47,679 nt of DNA from positions 1-47,679 of the forward strand of contig OMZE01000029.1 in NCBI GenBank assembly GCA_900315455.1, written 5' to 3'. The DNA is from an uncultured Prevotellaceae bacterium (GTDB lineage: Bacteria > Bacteroidota > Bacteroidia > Bacteroidales > Bacteroidaceae). Below are positions 1-8,348 of this stretch, piece by piece. Numbering within the stretch: the first letter of the stretch is position 1; the number at the start of each line of letters is the position of its first letter. Under the pieces are notes generated by a model. It did no database searches, was not told where the DNA came from, and saw only the letters and a program-made list of their open reading frames with translations. The position numbers were made by a program, and so were the translations under genes.

Positions 1-34
1 TCGTTGAGTTGTACTCTAAATAATCATTAAATTA

Positions 35-1027
35 ATGGCGATATTAGCATTTCAAAAACCCGATAAGGTCGTAATGTTGGAGGCGAACGATAAGTTCGGC
101 AAGTTCGAATTTCGTCCTCTTGAGCCTGGCTTTGGCGTTACCATCGGAAACGCCTTGCGCCGCATCCTCCTCTCTTCCCTTGAGGGCTATGCCATCAACA
201 CCATCAAAATCGGTGGCGTGGAGCATGAGTTCTCTTCAGTACCGGGAGTGAAGGAAGACGTCACCAACATTATCTTGAACCTCAAGCAAGTGAGGTTCAA
301 GCAAGTAGTAGAAGAATTCGAGAATGAGAAAGTGACGATCACCGTAGAGAACACCACCGAGTTCAAGGCTGGCGACATCACTAAGTATCTCACTGGATTT
401 GAAGTGTTAAACCCTGATTTGGTGATTTGTCATTTAGATGTCAAGGCGTCCATGCAGTTGGACATTTCAATCAACAAAGGCCGTGGCTATGTGCCGGCCG
501 AGGAGAATCGTGATTTCTGCACCGACGTCAACGTAATTCCAATCGATTCTATCTACACCCCAATCCGTAACGTCAAGTATGCTGTCGAGCCCTATCGCGT
601 CGAACAGAAGACTGACTACGACAAACTCGTTCTCGAGGTGTCGACGGACGGCTCCATTCACCCGAAGGATGCCCTTAAGGAGGCCGCAAAGATACTCATC
701 CATCACTTCATGCTCTTCTCCGACGAGAAGATCACGCTCGAGAATCCTGATGTCAACGGCAATCAGGAGTTCGACGAGGAGGTGCTTCACATGCGTCAGT
801 TGCTGAAGACCAAACTCATCGACATGAACCTCAGCGTGCGTGCGCTCAACTGCCTCAAGGCAGCCGACGTAGAGACATTGGGTGACCTGGTACAGTACAA
901 CAAGACCGACCTCCTGAAGTTCCGCAACTTTGGTAAGAAATCGCTCTCAGAGCTTGATGATTTGCTCGAGGGTCTGAATCTTTCGTTTGGAACCGACATT
1001 TCAAAGTACAAAGTTGAAAATCCCTAA
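35..1027 (+). CDS. rpoA: DNA-directed RNA polymerase subunit alpha
   Basis: The 330-residue product has the normal length and layout of bacterial RpoA. The N-terminal assembly domain (about residues 1-230) carries the conserved stretch [17 protein letters not shown] near residue 35. After a linker, the C-terminal helix-hairpin-helix domain (about 255-320, with [12 protein letters not shown]) contacts DNA and activators. It is the scaffold on which beta and beta' assemble. The gene lies 6 bp upstream of rplQ, the usual end of the alpha/ribosomal protein operon, so its promoter and preceding genes (probably rpsD) lie left of the window. The ATG at 35 follows an A/T-rich stretch without a Shine-Dalgarno sequence, common in Bacteroidetes. 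Identification is secure. Confidence 0.98.
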   Translation: MAILAFQKPDKVVMLEANDKFGKFEFRPLEPGFGVTIGNALRRILLSSLEGYAINTIKIGGVEHEFSSVPGVKEDVTNIILNLKQVRFKQVVEEFENEKVTITVENTTEFKAGDITKYLTGFEVLNPDLVICHLDVKASMQLDISINKGRGYVPAEENRDFCTDVNVIPIDSIYTPIRNVKYAVEPYRVEQKTDYDKLVLEVSTDGSIHPKDALKEAAKILIHHFMLFSDEKITLENPDVNGNQEFDEEVLHMRQLLKTKLIDMNLSVRALNCLKAADVETLGDLVQYNKTDLLKFRNFGKKSLSELDDLLEGLNLSFGTDISKYKVENP

Positions 1028-1033
1028 CAAAAA

Positions 1034-1513
1034 ATGAGACACAACAAGAAATTCAACCATCTGAGTCGTACTGCGGATCATCGCAACGCCATGCTTGCCA
1101 ACATGACCATCTCGCTGATCATGCACAAAAGAATCACTACGACTCTCGCCAAGGCAAAGGCACTCAAGAAATATGCTGAGCCACTGATTACCCGTTGCAA
1201 GGATGATTCCACTCATTCACGCCGCGTGGTGTTCAGTTACCTCCAGAACAAGGAAGCGCTCAAAGAACTTTTCGGCCCGGTAGCCGAGAAGGTAGGCGAC
1301 CGTCCCGGTGGCTATACCCGTATCATCAAACTTGGCCATCGCCTGGGCGATGCTGCCCCGATTTGCTTCATCGAACTCGTTGACTTCGACGAGAACATGG
1401 CCAAGACGGGCAAGGCTGCCAAGAAGACCCGCCGTAGCCGCAAGTCGTCTGCCAAGGCAGAGGCTGCTCCTGCTGCAGAGGCTCCCGCTACCGAGGAGGC
1501 AAAGGCTGAATAA
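1034..1513 (+). CDS. rplQ: 50S ribosomal protein L17
   Basis: The 159-residue product begins [17 protein letters not shown], the L17 N-terminus, and contains the conserved region [18 protein letters not shown]17 is a large-subunit protein near the polypeptide exit side. The core ends around residue 120; the rest is a basic then Ala/Glu-rich tail ([20 protein letters not shown]...), a low-complexity extension typical of Bacteroidetes L17. It starts 6 bp after rpoA and is followed by a strong terminator, so it ends the operon. Confidence 0.97.
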   Translation: MRHNKKFNHLSRTADHRNAMLANMTISLIMHKRITTTLAKAKALKKYAEPLITRCKDDSTHSRRVVFSYLQNKEALKELFGPVAEKVGDRPGGYTRIIKLGHRLGDAAPICFIELVDFDENMAKTGKAAKKTRRSRKSSAKAEAAPAAEAPATEEAKAE

Positions 1514-1539
1514 TACACCGTATATCGCATACTCTATCA

Positions 1540-1572
1540 AGGGCTTCCGCCAATCGGCGGAGGCCCTTTTTT
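1540..1572 (+). terminator. Rho-independent terminator after rplQ
   Basis: GGGCTTCCGCC (1541-1551) pairs with GGCGGAGGCCC (1556-1566) with one G-U pair across a 4-nt loop, and is followed by a T run. It closes the rpoA-rplQ transcript. Confidence 0.9.
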
Positions 1573-1637
1573 CAATTACCGCCTCCATCCTCTGGGCAAA
1601 GATAGGGTTTTCCCTATACGTTTTTGGGGATTTTCCG

Positions 1638-1668
1638 TTTGTAAGGTTCCGGATCATTCATAATTTTG
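1638..1668 (+). promoter_or_regulatory. Promoter of the glycine-zipper lipoprotein gene
   Basis: TTTG (1638-1641), a 19-bp spacer and TAATTTTG (1661-1668) match the Bacteroidetes -33/-7 consensus. The predicted start near 1673 gives a leader of roughly 85 nt. Confidence 0.75.
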
Positions 1669-1758
1669 CATCGTGGAACAACACCTATGCGCATGGTGCT
1701 ACACCAGCAGCACAAGGAAATGATTCCGTGATTTAGCAACCGAAAAATGACAATCGAA

Positions 1759-2556
1759 ATGAAAAAAGTATTTATTTACTCCATTTGCGCAGCCCTGCTG
1801 GTTAGTGGCTGCGGCACATACGCCGGGGCTGGCGCATATACAGGAGCCCAATTCGGCTCAATACTCGGTTCTGCCATCGGAGGCATCACCGACGGCTATC
1901 GGGGAAGCCATGTAGGCACCATCATCGGTATGGCCGGTGGAGCAGTGGTGGGCGCAATGGTAGGAAGTGCTGCCGATGAGGCCTCACGCCGCGAGGTGCA
2001 CGACCACTATAGCGAGGTGCAGCGCCGTAAGTCACAATCTGGCTCTTCGCGCTACGACGATTCCGGTTACTACTCTCCCGACAACACCGGCGACGACCGC
2101 CTCTACGATTTCCAGAGCAGCGACTATACTTCCGACTACTCGGCTTCCAGCCCCAGAATCATGGACCCCTCGTCGTCGAGCATCGAGGACATCACCTCTG
2201 ACTATACCGTGAACAAGAGCCTGGTCATCCGCAATCCACGTTTCGTCGATGATAACCACGACGGATGCCTGAAGTCGAACGAGACATCGAAGGTCATCTT
2301 CGAAATCTACAACTCTTCCAGTGAGACGCTCTACGACATCCAGCCTACGGTAGTACTTGCTTCGAGAAGCCGCAATATCTATATCTCACCCAATATCCAT
2401 GTCGAGCGGCTCGAGCCGGGGAAGGCCATCCGCTATACCGCCATGGTAAGTACGGGCAGGCTGCGCAACGGCACCGCCACCTTCTGCCTCTCTGTATTGC
2501 AAGGCAACAGGGTAATGTCGAATGTAGCCGAGTTCACCGTCAATACACGCAGATAA
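1759..2556 (+). CDS. Lipoprotein with glycine-zipper segment
   Basis: The 265-residue product starts with a lipoprotein signal peptide; the lipobox VSGC puts the lipidated cysteine near residue 14. A Gly/Ala-rich segment follows (GAGAYTGAQFGSILGSAIGG... GTIIGMAGGAVVGAMVGS), with the regular glycine spacing of glycine-zipper proteins that insert into or lie along the envelope. A Ser/Tyr/Asp-rich linker (about 85-150) leads to a C-terminal domain (about 155-265) that looks like an Ig-like beta-sandwich (VIRNPRFVDDNHDGCLKSNETSKVIFEI). I chose the second ATG (1759) because MKKVF starts a proper signal peptide; an ATG at 1747 would add MTIE. It has its own promoter and terminator. I recognise no specific function beyond an envelope lipoprotein. 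Confidence 0.85.
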   Translation: MKKVFIYSICAALLVSGCGTYAGAGAYTGAQFGSILGSAIGGITDGYRGSHVGTIIGMAGGAVVGAMVGSAADEASRREVHDHYSEVQRRKSQSGSSRYDDSGYYSPDNTGDDRLYDFQSSDYTSDYSASSPRIMDPSSSSIEDITSDYTVNKSLVIRNPRFVDDNHDGCLKSNETSKVIFEIYNSSSETLYDIQPTVVLASRSRNIYISPNIHVERLEPGKAIRYTAMVSTGRLRNGTATFCLSVLQGNRVMSNVAEFTVNTRR

Positions 2557-2582
2557 CTGTCATTTTGTCTAAATCAGTCATA

Positions 2583-2615
2583 GCCCGGGCTTCGCGTCGT
2601 ATGCGAGGTCCGGGC
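2583..2615 (+). terminator. Hairpin downstream of the lipoprotein gene
   Basis: GCCCGG (2583-2588) pairs with CCGGGC (2610-2615), and the inner arms also pair with G-U wobbles, giving about 13 bp with a 7-nt loop. There is no T run, so termination strength is uncertain. Confidence 0.45.
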
Positions 2616-2647
2616 AACTTTGTTCTTGGATAATCACAAAGGGGTAT

Positions 2648-2683
2648 AAACAAAACTTGGGGAGATGAATCCATCTCCCCAAG
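2648..2683 (-). terminator. Rho-independent terminator of gdhA
   Basis: A perfect 12-bp stem, CTTGGGGAGATG (2656-2667) and its complement (2672-2683), has a 4-nt loop. On the minus strand it is followed by TTTTGTTT, which fits termination of gdhA. Confidence 0.85.
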
Positions 2684-2706
2684 CGCTTTTCCATACGTAC
2701 CACGGG

Positions 2707-4044
2707 CTATACGATGCCCTGTGCCATCATGGCATTGGCCACCTTCATGAAGCCGGCAATGTTGGCTCCCTTCACGTAGTTGATATAACCGTTGGGCTCC
2801 TTGCCATACTTCACACACTGGTCGTGGATGTTCGACATGATAGTGTGGAGTTTCTGGTCCACTTCGGCGCCGCTCCAGGAGATGCGCATCGAGTTCTGAG
2901 TCATCTCCAAGCCTGATGTAGCCACGCCACCGGCATTCACAGCCTTGCCTGGGGCAAACAGTTGGCCGGCTGCCACAAACTTGTCCACTGCCTCGGCCGT
3001 GCAGCCCATGTTGGATACTTCGGCCACGCACAGTGTCTTGTTGGCAAGCAGTTTGTCGGCATCCTCGCCGTTGAGTTCGTTCTGGGTAGCACAAGGCAGG
3101 GCAATGTCTACCTTCACCTCCCATGGCTTCCTGCCCTCATAGAAGGTCGAGCCTTCAAACTCCTCGGCATACGGAGCGCACACGTCGTTGCCACTGGCGC
3201 GCAACTCAAGCATGTAGGCTATCTTCTCGTCGTCAAGGCCGGCGGGGTCGTAGATGTAGCCGTCGGGACCCGAGATGGTCACCACCTTGGCACCCAGTTC
3301 GGTAGCCTTCTTGGCAGCACCCCATGCCACATTGCCGAAACCGCTGATGGCAACGGTCTTGCCCTTGATGTCGATACCGTGGGTCTCAAGCATCTGATGC
3401 ACGAAGTAGAGGGCACCGTAGCCAGTAGCCTCAGGCCTCAGGATAGAGCCGCCCCATTCCATGCCCTTGCCGGTGAGCACACCCTGATACTGGTGTGTCA
3501 GTTTCTTGTACATGCCGAAGAGATAGCCTATCTCACGGCCGCCCACACCGATGTCTCCGGCAGGAACGTCCATGTCGGGACCTATCACCTTGTGCAACTC
3601 CAGCATGAACGCCTGGCAGAAACGCATCACCTCGGCATCGCTGCGTCCGCGGATAGAGAAGTCGCTGCCGCCCTTGCCGCCACCCATGGGAAGCGTGGTG
3701 AGCGCATTCTTGAACGTCTGCTCGAAACCAAGAAACTTCAGGATGGAAAGATTCACCGACGGGTGGAAACGCAGACCGCCTTTGTAGGGGCCGATGGCAC
3801 TGTTATACTGCACACGGTAACCCAGGTTCACGTGTACCTCACCTTTGTCGTCTACCCATGGCACACGGAAGGTCAGGATACGCTCGGGCTCCACAATGCG
3901 CTCGATAATCTTGGCTTTCTCAAACTCAGGGTGTTTGTTGTAGACTTCCTCTACCGACAGCAACACTTCGCGCACTGCCTGCAGATACTCTGATTCGCCT
4001 GGATGCTTCTGCTCCAAGGCACGCATGATTTTTTCAACTTCCAT
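2707..4044 (-). CDS. gdhA: NADP-type glutamate dehydrogenase
   Basis: The 445-residue product matches the hexameric bacterial GDH family: substrate-binding region GPYKGGLRFHPSV (about residues 85-97), active-site segment PMGGGKGGSDF (about 119-129) with the catalytic lysine, and a Rossmann nucleotide-binding motif GFGNVAWGAA (about 236-245). It aminates 2-oxoglutarate to glutamate and is a main ammonium-assimilation route in ruminal and gut Bacteroidales. Length and N-terminus fit the biosynthetic NADP(H) type, although coenzyme preference is inferred from the family. It is a single-gene transcript with its own promoter and terminator. Confidence 0.96.
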   Translation of the reverse strand: MEVEKIMRALEQKHPGESEYLQAVREVLLSVEEVYNKHPEFEKAKIIERIVEPERILTFRVPWVDDKGEVHVNLGYRVQYNSAIGPYKGGLRFHPSVNLSILKFLGFEQTFKNALTTLPMGGGKGGSDFSIRGRSDAEVMRFCQAFMLELHKVIGPDMDVPAGDIGVGGREIGYLFGMYKKLTHQYQGVLTGKGMEWGGSILRPEATGYGALYFVHQMLETHGIDIKGKTVAISGFGNVAWGAAKKATELGAKVVTISGPDGYIYDPAGLDDEKIAYMLELRASGNDVCAPYAEEFEGSTFYEGRKPWEVKVDIALPCATQNELNGEDADKLLANKTLCVAEVSNMGCTAEAVDKFVAAGQLFAPGKAVNAGGVATSGLEMTQNSMRISWSGAEVDQKLHTIMSNIHDQCVKYGKEPNGYINYVKGANIAGFMKVANAMMAQGIV

Positions 4045-4092
4045 AGTAAAATAATATAGGTTACAAAATCAAAATGTCATAAACTGATGACG

Positions 4093-4124
4093 CAAAATTA
4101 TGTAAATAATATGTGACTTCCAAA
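4093..4124 (-). promoter_or_regulatory. gdhA promoter
   Basis: On the minus strand, TTTG (4121-4124), a 20-bp spacer and TAATTTTG (4093-4100) match the Bacteroidetes consensus. The leader would be about 40 nt. Confidence 0.8.
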
Positions 4125-4269
4125 TTTTTCGGCTTAAAAAACATACCATTCTTCCTTTTTGTCATTATCGTGGCTTATGACTGGTCTTCTGCTTATTGTC
4201 AGAAATCATTCCAGTGGGCTGGCATAGGTTTCAAAATGCTGCGCCAATGGCAAATCACCGCACAATAAT

Positions 4270-4300
4270 TTTGTTTTTCAGACGCTTTTCACTACTTTTG
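4270..4300 (+). promoter_or_regulatory. Promoter of the receiver/PEP-synthase-like gene
   Basis: TTTG (4270-4273), 19 bp and TACTTTTG (4293-4300) form a full -33/-7 pair. The start codon at 4319 gives a short leader of about 14 nt. Confidence 0.8.
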
Positions 4301-4318
4301 CCATTAAAATGATTTGTC

Positions 4319-7300
4319 ATGGAAAATAACATCCCTCAGGAGTGGACTAAGTTTTATCTCAAAGATGTGTCGTTCGTCAATCTCATGACGCACCGTATCT
4401 TCAACGTGCTCATCGTGGCCAATCCCTATGATGCCTTCATGCTCGAGGACGACGGACGCGTCGATGAGAAGATTTTCGATGAGTATATGGAACTGGGTAT
4501 GCGCTATCCGCCTACCTTCACGCAGGTGTGCACCACAGAAGAGGCGCGCCACGTGCTCTCCACTACTGATATCGACCTGGTCATCTGCATGCCCGGTATT
4601 GCCGACAACGACGCGTTCTCCGTGGCACGCGACATCAAGGCCGACTTCCCCGACCTGCCTTGCGTGGTGCTCACGCCGTTCTCGCATGGCATCACCCGCC
4701 GCATACAGGATGAGGACATGTCAATTTTCGACTATGTCTTCTGCTGGCTTGGCGACACCAACCTTATCCTCTCCATCATCAAACTGCTTGAGGACAAGAT
4801 GAACATCGAGCACGATATCCAGGAGGCAGGCGTACAGATGATACTCCTTGTCGAGGATAACATCCGCTTCTACTCCTCGGTGCTGCCCAATCTCTACAGT
4901 TATATCCTCCTCCAGAGCCAGCGCTTTTCCACCGAGGCGCTCAACCCGCATACCTCGGCGCAGCGCAAGCGTGGACGCCCGAAGGTGGTGCTCGCGCGCA
5001 CCTATGAGGAGGCCATGGCTTTCTACGAGAAGTATGCCGACAACACCCAGGGCATCATCAGCGACGTGCGTTTCCCCAAAGACGGGGTAAAAGACCCCGA
5101 GGCGGGCTTCAAACTGCTGCGTGAGATTCGCCGGCGCGACGAGTATGTACCGCTCATCATGCAGAGTGCCGAGGCAGTGAACGAGGAGAAGGCGCGCAGC
5201 GAGGGCTTCCACTATGTCGACAAGAACTCGAAGAAGATGAACATCGACCTGCGCAAACTCCTGGCAGAGCACATGGGGTTTGGCGACTTCGTCTTCCGCG
5301 ACCCGGTGACCAAGCACGAAGTGATGAGGGTGAGGAGCCTGAAGGAGTTGCAAGACAATATCTTCAATATCCCTTACGACTCCATGCTCTATCATGTCTC
5401 GCGCAACCATGTCAGCCGGTGGCTCTGTGCCAGGGCTATCTTCCCCGTCTCCAGGTTTCTCAAGACGGTCACCTGGCACAAACTCAAGGATGTGGATGCA
5501 CACCGCCAGATCATCTTCGATGCCATCGTGCAATACCGCAAGATGAAGAATGTGGGTGTGGTGGCTGTCTTCGACCGGGGAAAATACGACAAGTACGCAC
5601 ACTTCGCACGTATCGGCGAAGGGTCGCTCGGCGGAAAAGGACGTGGACTGGCTTTCCTCGACAATATCATCAAGAGGCACCCGGAGTTCAATAAGTTCGA
5701 CAATGCCAGCGTCTCCATACCGAAGACCGTAGTGCTCTGTACCGACATCTTCGACAAGTTCATGGATGCCAACAACCTCTATCAGGTGGCGCTCAGCGAT
5801 GCCTCCGACGAGGATATCCTCAGGCATTTCCTCAAGGCGCAACTGCCCGACTCGCTCATCGCCGACTTCTTCACCTTCTTCGATGCCACGCGATGTCCCA
5901 TCGCCGTCAGGTCGTCGTCGCTCCTCGAGGATGCCCATTACCAGCCGTTTGCGGGCATCTACTCCACCTATATGATTCCATGGCTCGAAGACAAGTATGA
6001 GATGCTTCGGATGCTCGCCTGTGCCATCAAGGCGGTCTACGCCTCGGTCTACTACCGCGACTCCAAGGCCTACATGACTGCCACGAGCAATGTCATCGAC
6101 CAGGAGAAGATGGCGGTTATCTTGCAGGAGGTGGTGGGCAACACCTACGGCACGCATTTCTACCCCAATGTGAGTGGCGTGCTGCGCTCGCTCAACTACT
6201 ATCCCATTGGCGACGAGAAGGCCGAGGAGGGTATTGCCAGCCTCGCCATCGGACTGGGTAAGTATATCGTCGATGGCGGACAGACATTGCGCGTCTGTCC
6301 CTATCACCCCAACCAGGTGCTGCAGACCAGCGAGATGGAAACGGCGTTGCGCGAGACGCAGACCAAGTTTTATGCGCTCGACATGACGCATGTGGGGGGC
6401 GACTTCAAGGTCGACGACGGATTCAATATCCTCAAACTGCGTGTCAAGGAGGCCGACAAGGACAAGTCGCTCGACTTCCTCGCCTCCACCTACGACCCCT
6501 ACGACCAGATAATCCGCGACGGTATTTATGAGGGTGGACGAAAGGTCATCTCCTTCGCCGGACTGCTCCAGCAAGGGGTGTTCCCCTTCCCGGAAATCAT
6601 GCAGATGGCGATGAAGTTCGGCTCCGAGGGTATGCACCGCCCGGTGGAGATAGAGTTCGCCTGCAATATCCTGGGAGGGAAAATGCTCGACTTCCATCTC
6701 CTTCAGATTCGCCCCATTGTCGACTCAAAACAGATGCTCGAGACCGACCTTACCACCATCCCCGACGAAAACTGCCTCCTCCGCTCGCACATGTCACTGG
6801 GGCATGGCATCAATGAAGAAATCACCGACGTGGTGTATGTGAAGACCGATGAGCATTTCACCGCTTCCAACAACCCCACTATCGCCATGGAGGTGGAGCG
6901 CTTCAACAGGAAATTCCTCGACGAAGGAAAGGGCTATGTGCTCGTGGGGCCCGGCCGATGGGGATCGAGCGACTACTGGCTCGGCATACCGGTGAAATGG
7001 CCTAATATCAGCGCTGCCAAACTCATCGTCGAGGCAGGACTAAAGAACTACCGCATCGACCCGAGTCAGGGCACACACTTCTTTCAGAACCTCACCAGTT
7101 TCGGCGTGGGATATTTCACCGTCAACACTTATATGGGCGAAGGCATCTGGCGCAAGGAGGTGCTCGATGCCATGCCGGCTGTCGAGGAAACGCAGTATGT
7201 GCGCCACGTCAGATTCCCACAACCCCTACGCATCATGATGGACGGTATGCGCCAGGAGGGCGTGGTGCTCATGCCTGAGAATTTGACGACCGAACAGTGA
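4319..7300 (+). CDS. Receiver-like domains fused to PEP/pyruvate-binding (PPDK_N) domain protein
   Basis: The 993-residue product has a composite layout. Residues about 27-155 form a CheY-like fold (VLIVANPYDAFMLEDDGR, later LDVVICMPG-like strand DLVICMPGIAD). A second receiver-like domain follows at about 172-325 (MILLVEDNIRFYSSVLP; GIISDVRFP; VDKNSKK), with acidic residues and a lysine placed as in phosphoacceptor domains. The segment about 430-800 is the nucleotide-binding domain of PEP synthase/pyruvate phosphate dikinase: GEGSLGGKGRGLAF near 433 and CPIAVRSSSLLEDAH near 525. I find no swivelling phosphohistidine domain or C-terminal PEP-binding barrel, so it is unlikely to be a complete PEP synthase. 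A distinct C-terminal region contains VGPGRWGSSDYWLG near 877. It is monocistronic; no DNA-binding domain is visible. The role could be ATP-dependent phosphotransfer controlled by phosphorylation, but this is inference. Confidence 0.85.
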   Translation: MENNIPQEWTKFYLKDVSFVNLMTHRIFNVLIVANPYDAFMLEDDGRVDEKIFDEYMELGMRYPPTFTQVCTTEEARHVLSTTDIDLVICMPGIADNDAFSVARDIKADFPDLPCVVLTPFSHGITRRIQDEDMSIFDYVFCWLGDTNLILSIIKLLEDKMNIEHDIQEAGVQMILLVEDNIRFYSSVLPNLYSYILLQSQRFSTEALNPHTSAQRKRGRPKVVLARTYEEAMAFYEKYADNTQGIISDVRFPKDGVKDPEAGFKLLREIRRRDEYVPLIMQSAEAVNEEKARSEGFHYVDKNSKKMNIDLRKLLAEHMGFGDFVFRDPVTKHEVMRVRSLKELQDNIFNIPYDSMLYHVSRNHVSRWLCARAIFPVSRFLKTVTWHKLKDVDAHRQIIFDAIVQYRKMKNVGVVAVFDRGKYDKYAHFARIGEGSLGGKGRGLAFLDNIIKRHPEFNKFDNASVSIPKTVVLCTDIFDKFMDANNLYQVALSDASDEDILRHFLKAQLPDSLIADFFTFFDATRCPIAVRSSSLLEDAHYQPFAGIYSTYMIPWLEDKYEMLRMLACAIKAVYASVYYRDSKAYMTATSNVIDQEKMAVILQEVVGNTYGTHFYPNVSGVLRSLNYYPIGDEKAEEGIASLAIGLGKYIVDGGQTLRVCPYHPNQVLQTSEMETALRETQTKFYALDMTHVGGDFKVDDGFNILKLRVKEADKDKSLDFLASTYDPYDQIIRDGIYEGGRKVISFAGLLQQGVFPFPEIMQMAMKFGSEGMHRPVEIEFACNILGGKMLDFHLLQIRPIVDSKQMLETDLTTIPDENCLLRSHMSLGHGINEEITDVVYVKTDEHFTASNNPTIAMEVERFNRKFLDEGKGYVLVGPGRWGSSDYWLGIPVKWPNISAAKLIVEAGLKNYRIDPSQGTHFFQNLTSFGVGYFTVNTYMGEGIWRKEVLDAMPAVEETQYVRHVRFPQPLRIMMDGMRQEGVVLMPENLTTEQ

Positions 7301-7384
7301 GTTTTGAGGTTTTGATGGCGATTTGTTGGCAGAAAGACCCTGTAACTGAAAAACTGTTATTAGTGTGCGAACACAGTCGAAAAA

Positions 7385-7417
7385 TTGATTTAAATCAAGA
7401 AAATTGTACTGTCTACA
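7385..7417 (+). promoter_or_regulatory. Paired dyads upstream of small RNA copy 1
   Basis: A perfect palindrome, TTGATTTAAATCAA (7385-7398), has the TTGA-N6-TCAA form used by FNR/CRP-family regulators. A second dyad, TGTA-N5-TACA (7405-7417), lies about 20 bp downstream, centred about 60 bp before the predicted RNA start. Both recur at identical spacing before copy 2. The binding protein is unknown. Confidence 0.55.
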
Positions 7418-7434
7418 CTTTTTCTATGGAAAAA

Positions 7435-7466
7435 TTTGCAAAACACGATGCGAGGTATTAACTTTG
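7435..7466 (+). promoter_or_regulatory. Promoter of small RNA copy 1
   Basis: TTTG (7435-7438), 20 bp and TAACTTTG (7459-7466) form an ideal Bacteroidetes promoter, with a predicted start about 5 nt downstream. Confidence 0.85.
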
Positions 7467-7470
7467 CATC

Positions 7471-7536
7471 GTGTTTTTCATAGTATTAGATTTAAGGTTA
7501 ACAAAGGTTGGAGTACGGCGGTACTCCTTTTTTTTT
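7471..7536 (+). ncRNA. Small RNA, copy 1 of a duplicated pair
   Basis: A short transcription unit of about 66 nt starts after the promoter box at 7459-7466 and ends in a terminator: GGAGTAC (7510-7516), loop GGCG, GTACTCC (7521-7527), then nine T. From 7459 to 7534 it is identical to 14725-14800. The 5' part is A/U-rich and looks unpaired, with two AAGGTT copies separated by AACA that could act as a pairing seed. There is no ATG and no convincing peptide. It ends 10 bp before the stop codon of the convergent RDD gene. I recall that families of paralogous sRNAs have been reported in Bacteroides, but cannot confirm membership here. Confidence 0.8.
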
Positions 7537-7546
7537 GCCCATACCC

Positions 7547-8263
7547 TTACACCACCTTCGTGGTATAGTATTGGAAGTCGTTGAAGATGGTGGTAAGAAA
7601 GTCTTCCGCAGTGCCCTCTTTGGGGTTCACGCTTAGAAAATTCTTCACTTTGTTTCCCAACATGTTGATGTCTATCTCGCGCATCTTGTTGTTCGTCGAA
7701 TAGAGAGTGCGGGCTATCAGGTTGAATTGCCTCATCGACAAATTCGCCGCCTCAGGATAGGTAGGCTGATAGTTGGGGTTGGTGTAGTAGAGGTCGTAGA
7801 AACTGATCGACGGATTCTGGCGGTTCACCTTCACTACGGTAGTGCCGGCGGCCAGGTCGCCCAATCGCTGACTGTTCTTCGTGAAGATGATGAAGGTGAG
7901 ACCTACAACACCCATCAGCAGGTCGACGAGCAACAGCAGCCACCTCAGAAGGTAGGAGCCTATCGAAGGTTTTGAACCGTCGAGTTTCGCCACTTTGATG
8001 CCCACGGCCATCTTTCCCACGCTCTGACCGTTGTTGAACACCTCCATCGCAAATGGATACATGAGGAGGGCCATTTGCAAGATGAGGTAGAAAGCAATGG
8101 CTGGTTCGCTGGAGAAAAACGGGGACATGATGGCGGCAATACTCAAAGAGGCAAACCAAATGATGGCGGAGTCGATGAGAAATGCCACAAACCGTTGCAT
8201 CACGGTGGCGGCAGGTTGGCGGATGCAGACATATTGTCCGGTGATAATACTGGTCTGTGCCAT
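7547..8263 (-). CDS. RDD family membrane protein
   Basis: The 238-residue product carries an RDD domain in its first 150 residues. It begins with RFVAFLIDSAIIWFAS, where the Arg and Asp sit in the first membrane segment, followed by two or three more hydrophobic segments (FYLILQMALLMYPFAM; WLLLLVDLLMGVVGLTFII) and the motif GQSVGKMAVGIKV. The C-terminal 90 residues are soluble. RDD proteins are poorly characterised membrane proteins; some affect ion homeostasis. It is divergently transcribed from a SpoIIM-MoxR-DUF58 operon with overlapping promoters, a conserved neighbourhood in Bacteroidetes that suggests one functional unit. Confidence 0.9.
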   Translation of the reverse strand: MAQTSIITGQYVCIRQPAATVMQRFVAFLIDSAIIWFASLSIAAIMSPFFSSEPAIAFYLILQMALLMYPFAMEVFNNGQSVGKMAVGIKVAKLDGSKPSIGSYLLRWLLLLVDLLMGVVGLTFIIFTKNSQRLGDLAAGTTVVKVNRQNPSISFYDLYYTNPNYQPTYPEAANLSMRQFNLIARTLYSTNNKMREIDINMLGNKVKNFLSVNPKEGTAEDFLTTIFNDFQYYTTKVV

Positions 8264-8279
8264 TATTTTTCTTGTTTGC

Positions 8280-8311
8280 TTGCAAAATTAGTTTTTTTTT
8301 CCCTACTTTTG
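8280..8311. promoter_or_regulatory. Overlapping divergent promoters of RDD gene and SpoIIM operon
   Basis: Plus strand: TTG (8280-8282), 21 bp, TACTTTTG (8304-8311). Minus strand: TAATTTTG, read from 8290 to 8283. The two -7 boxes lie about 20 bp apart back to back, so both units share one control region and could be co-regulated or compete for polymerase. Confidence 0.7.
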
Positions 8312-8348
8312 CATTCTTGAATGATAAAAAAGACGAAATAGTTGTTGA

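Noticed and set aside
2962-3993. 343-residue plus-strand frame antisense to gdhA
   Set aside because: It lies fully inside gdhA, whose motifs are complete; the frame is a codon-bias shadow.
4721-6697. 658-residue minus-strand frame inside the receiver/PEP-synthase-like gene
   Set aside because: It is an antisense shadow of a high-GC coding gene; composition follows the reverse complement of real codons, and no domain is recognisable.
7501-7536. Terminator at 7510-7536 as the end of the receiver/PEP-synthase-like gene only
   Set aside because: A full promoter lies between that gene and the hairpin, and the promoter-body-hairpin block recurs at another locus, so the independent RNA explanation is better.
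7467-7560. Possible GTG-started peptide in the small RNA
   Set aside because: The frame runs through the terminator hairpin with no conserved stop in both copies; it is open only by chance.
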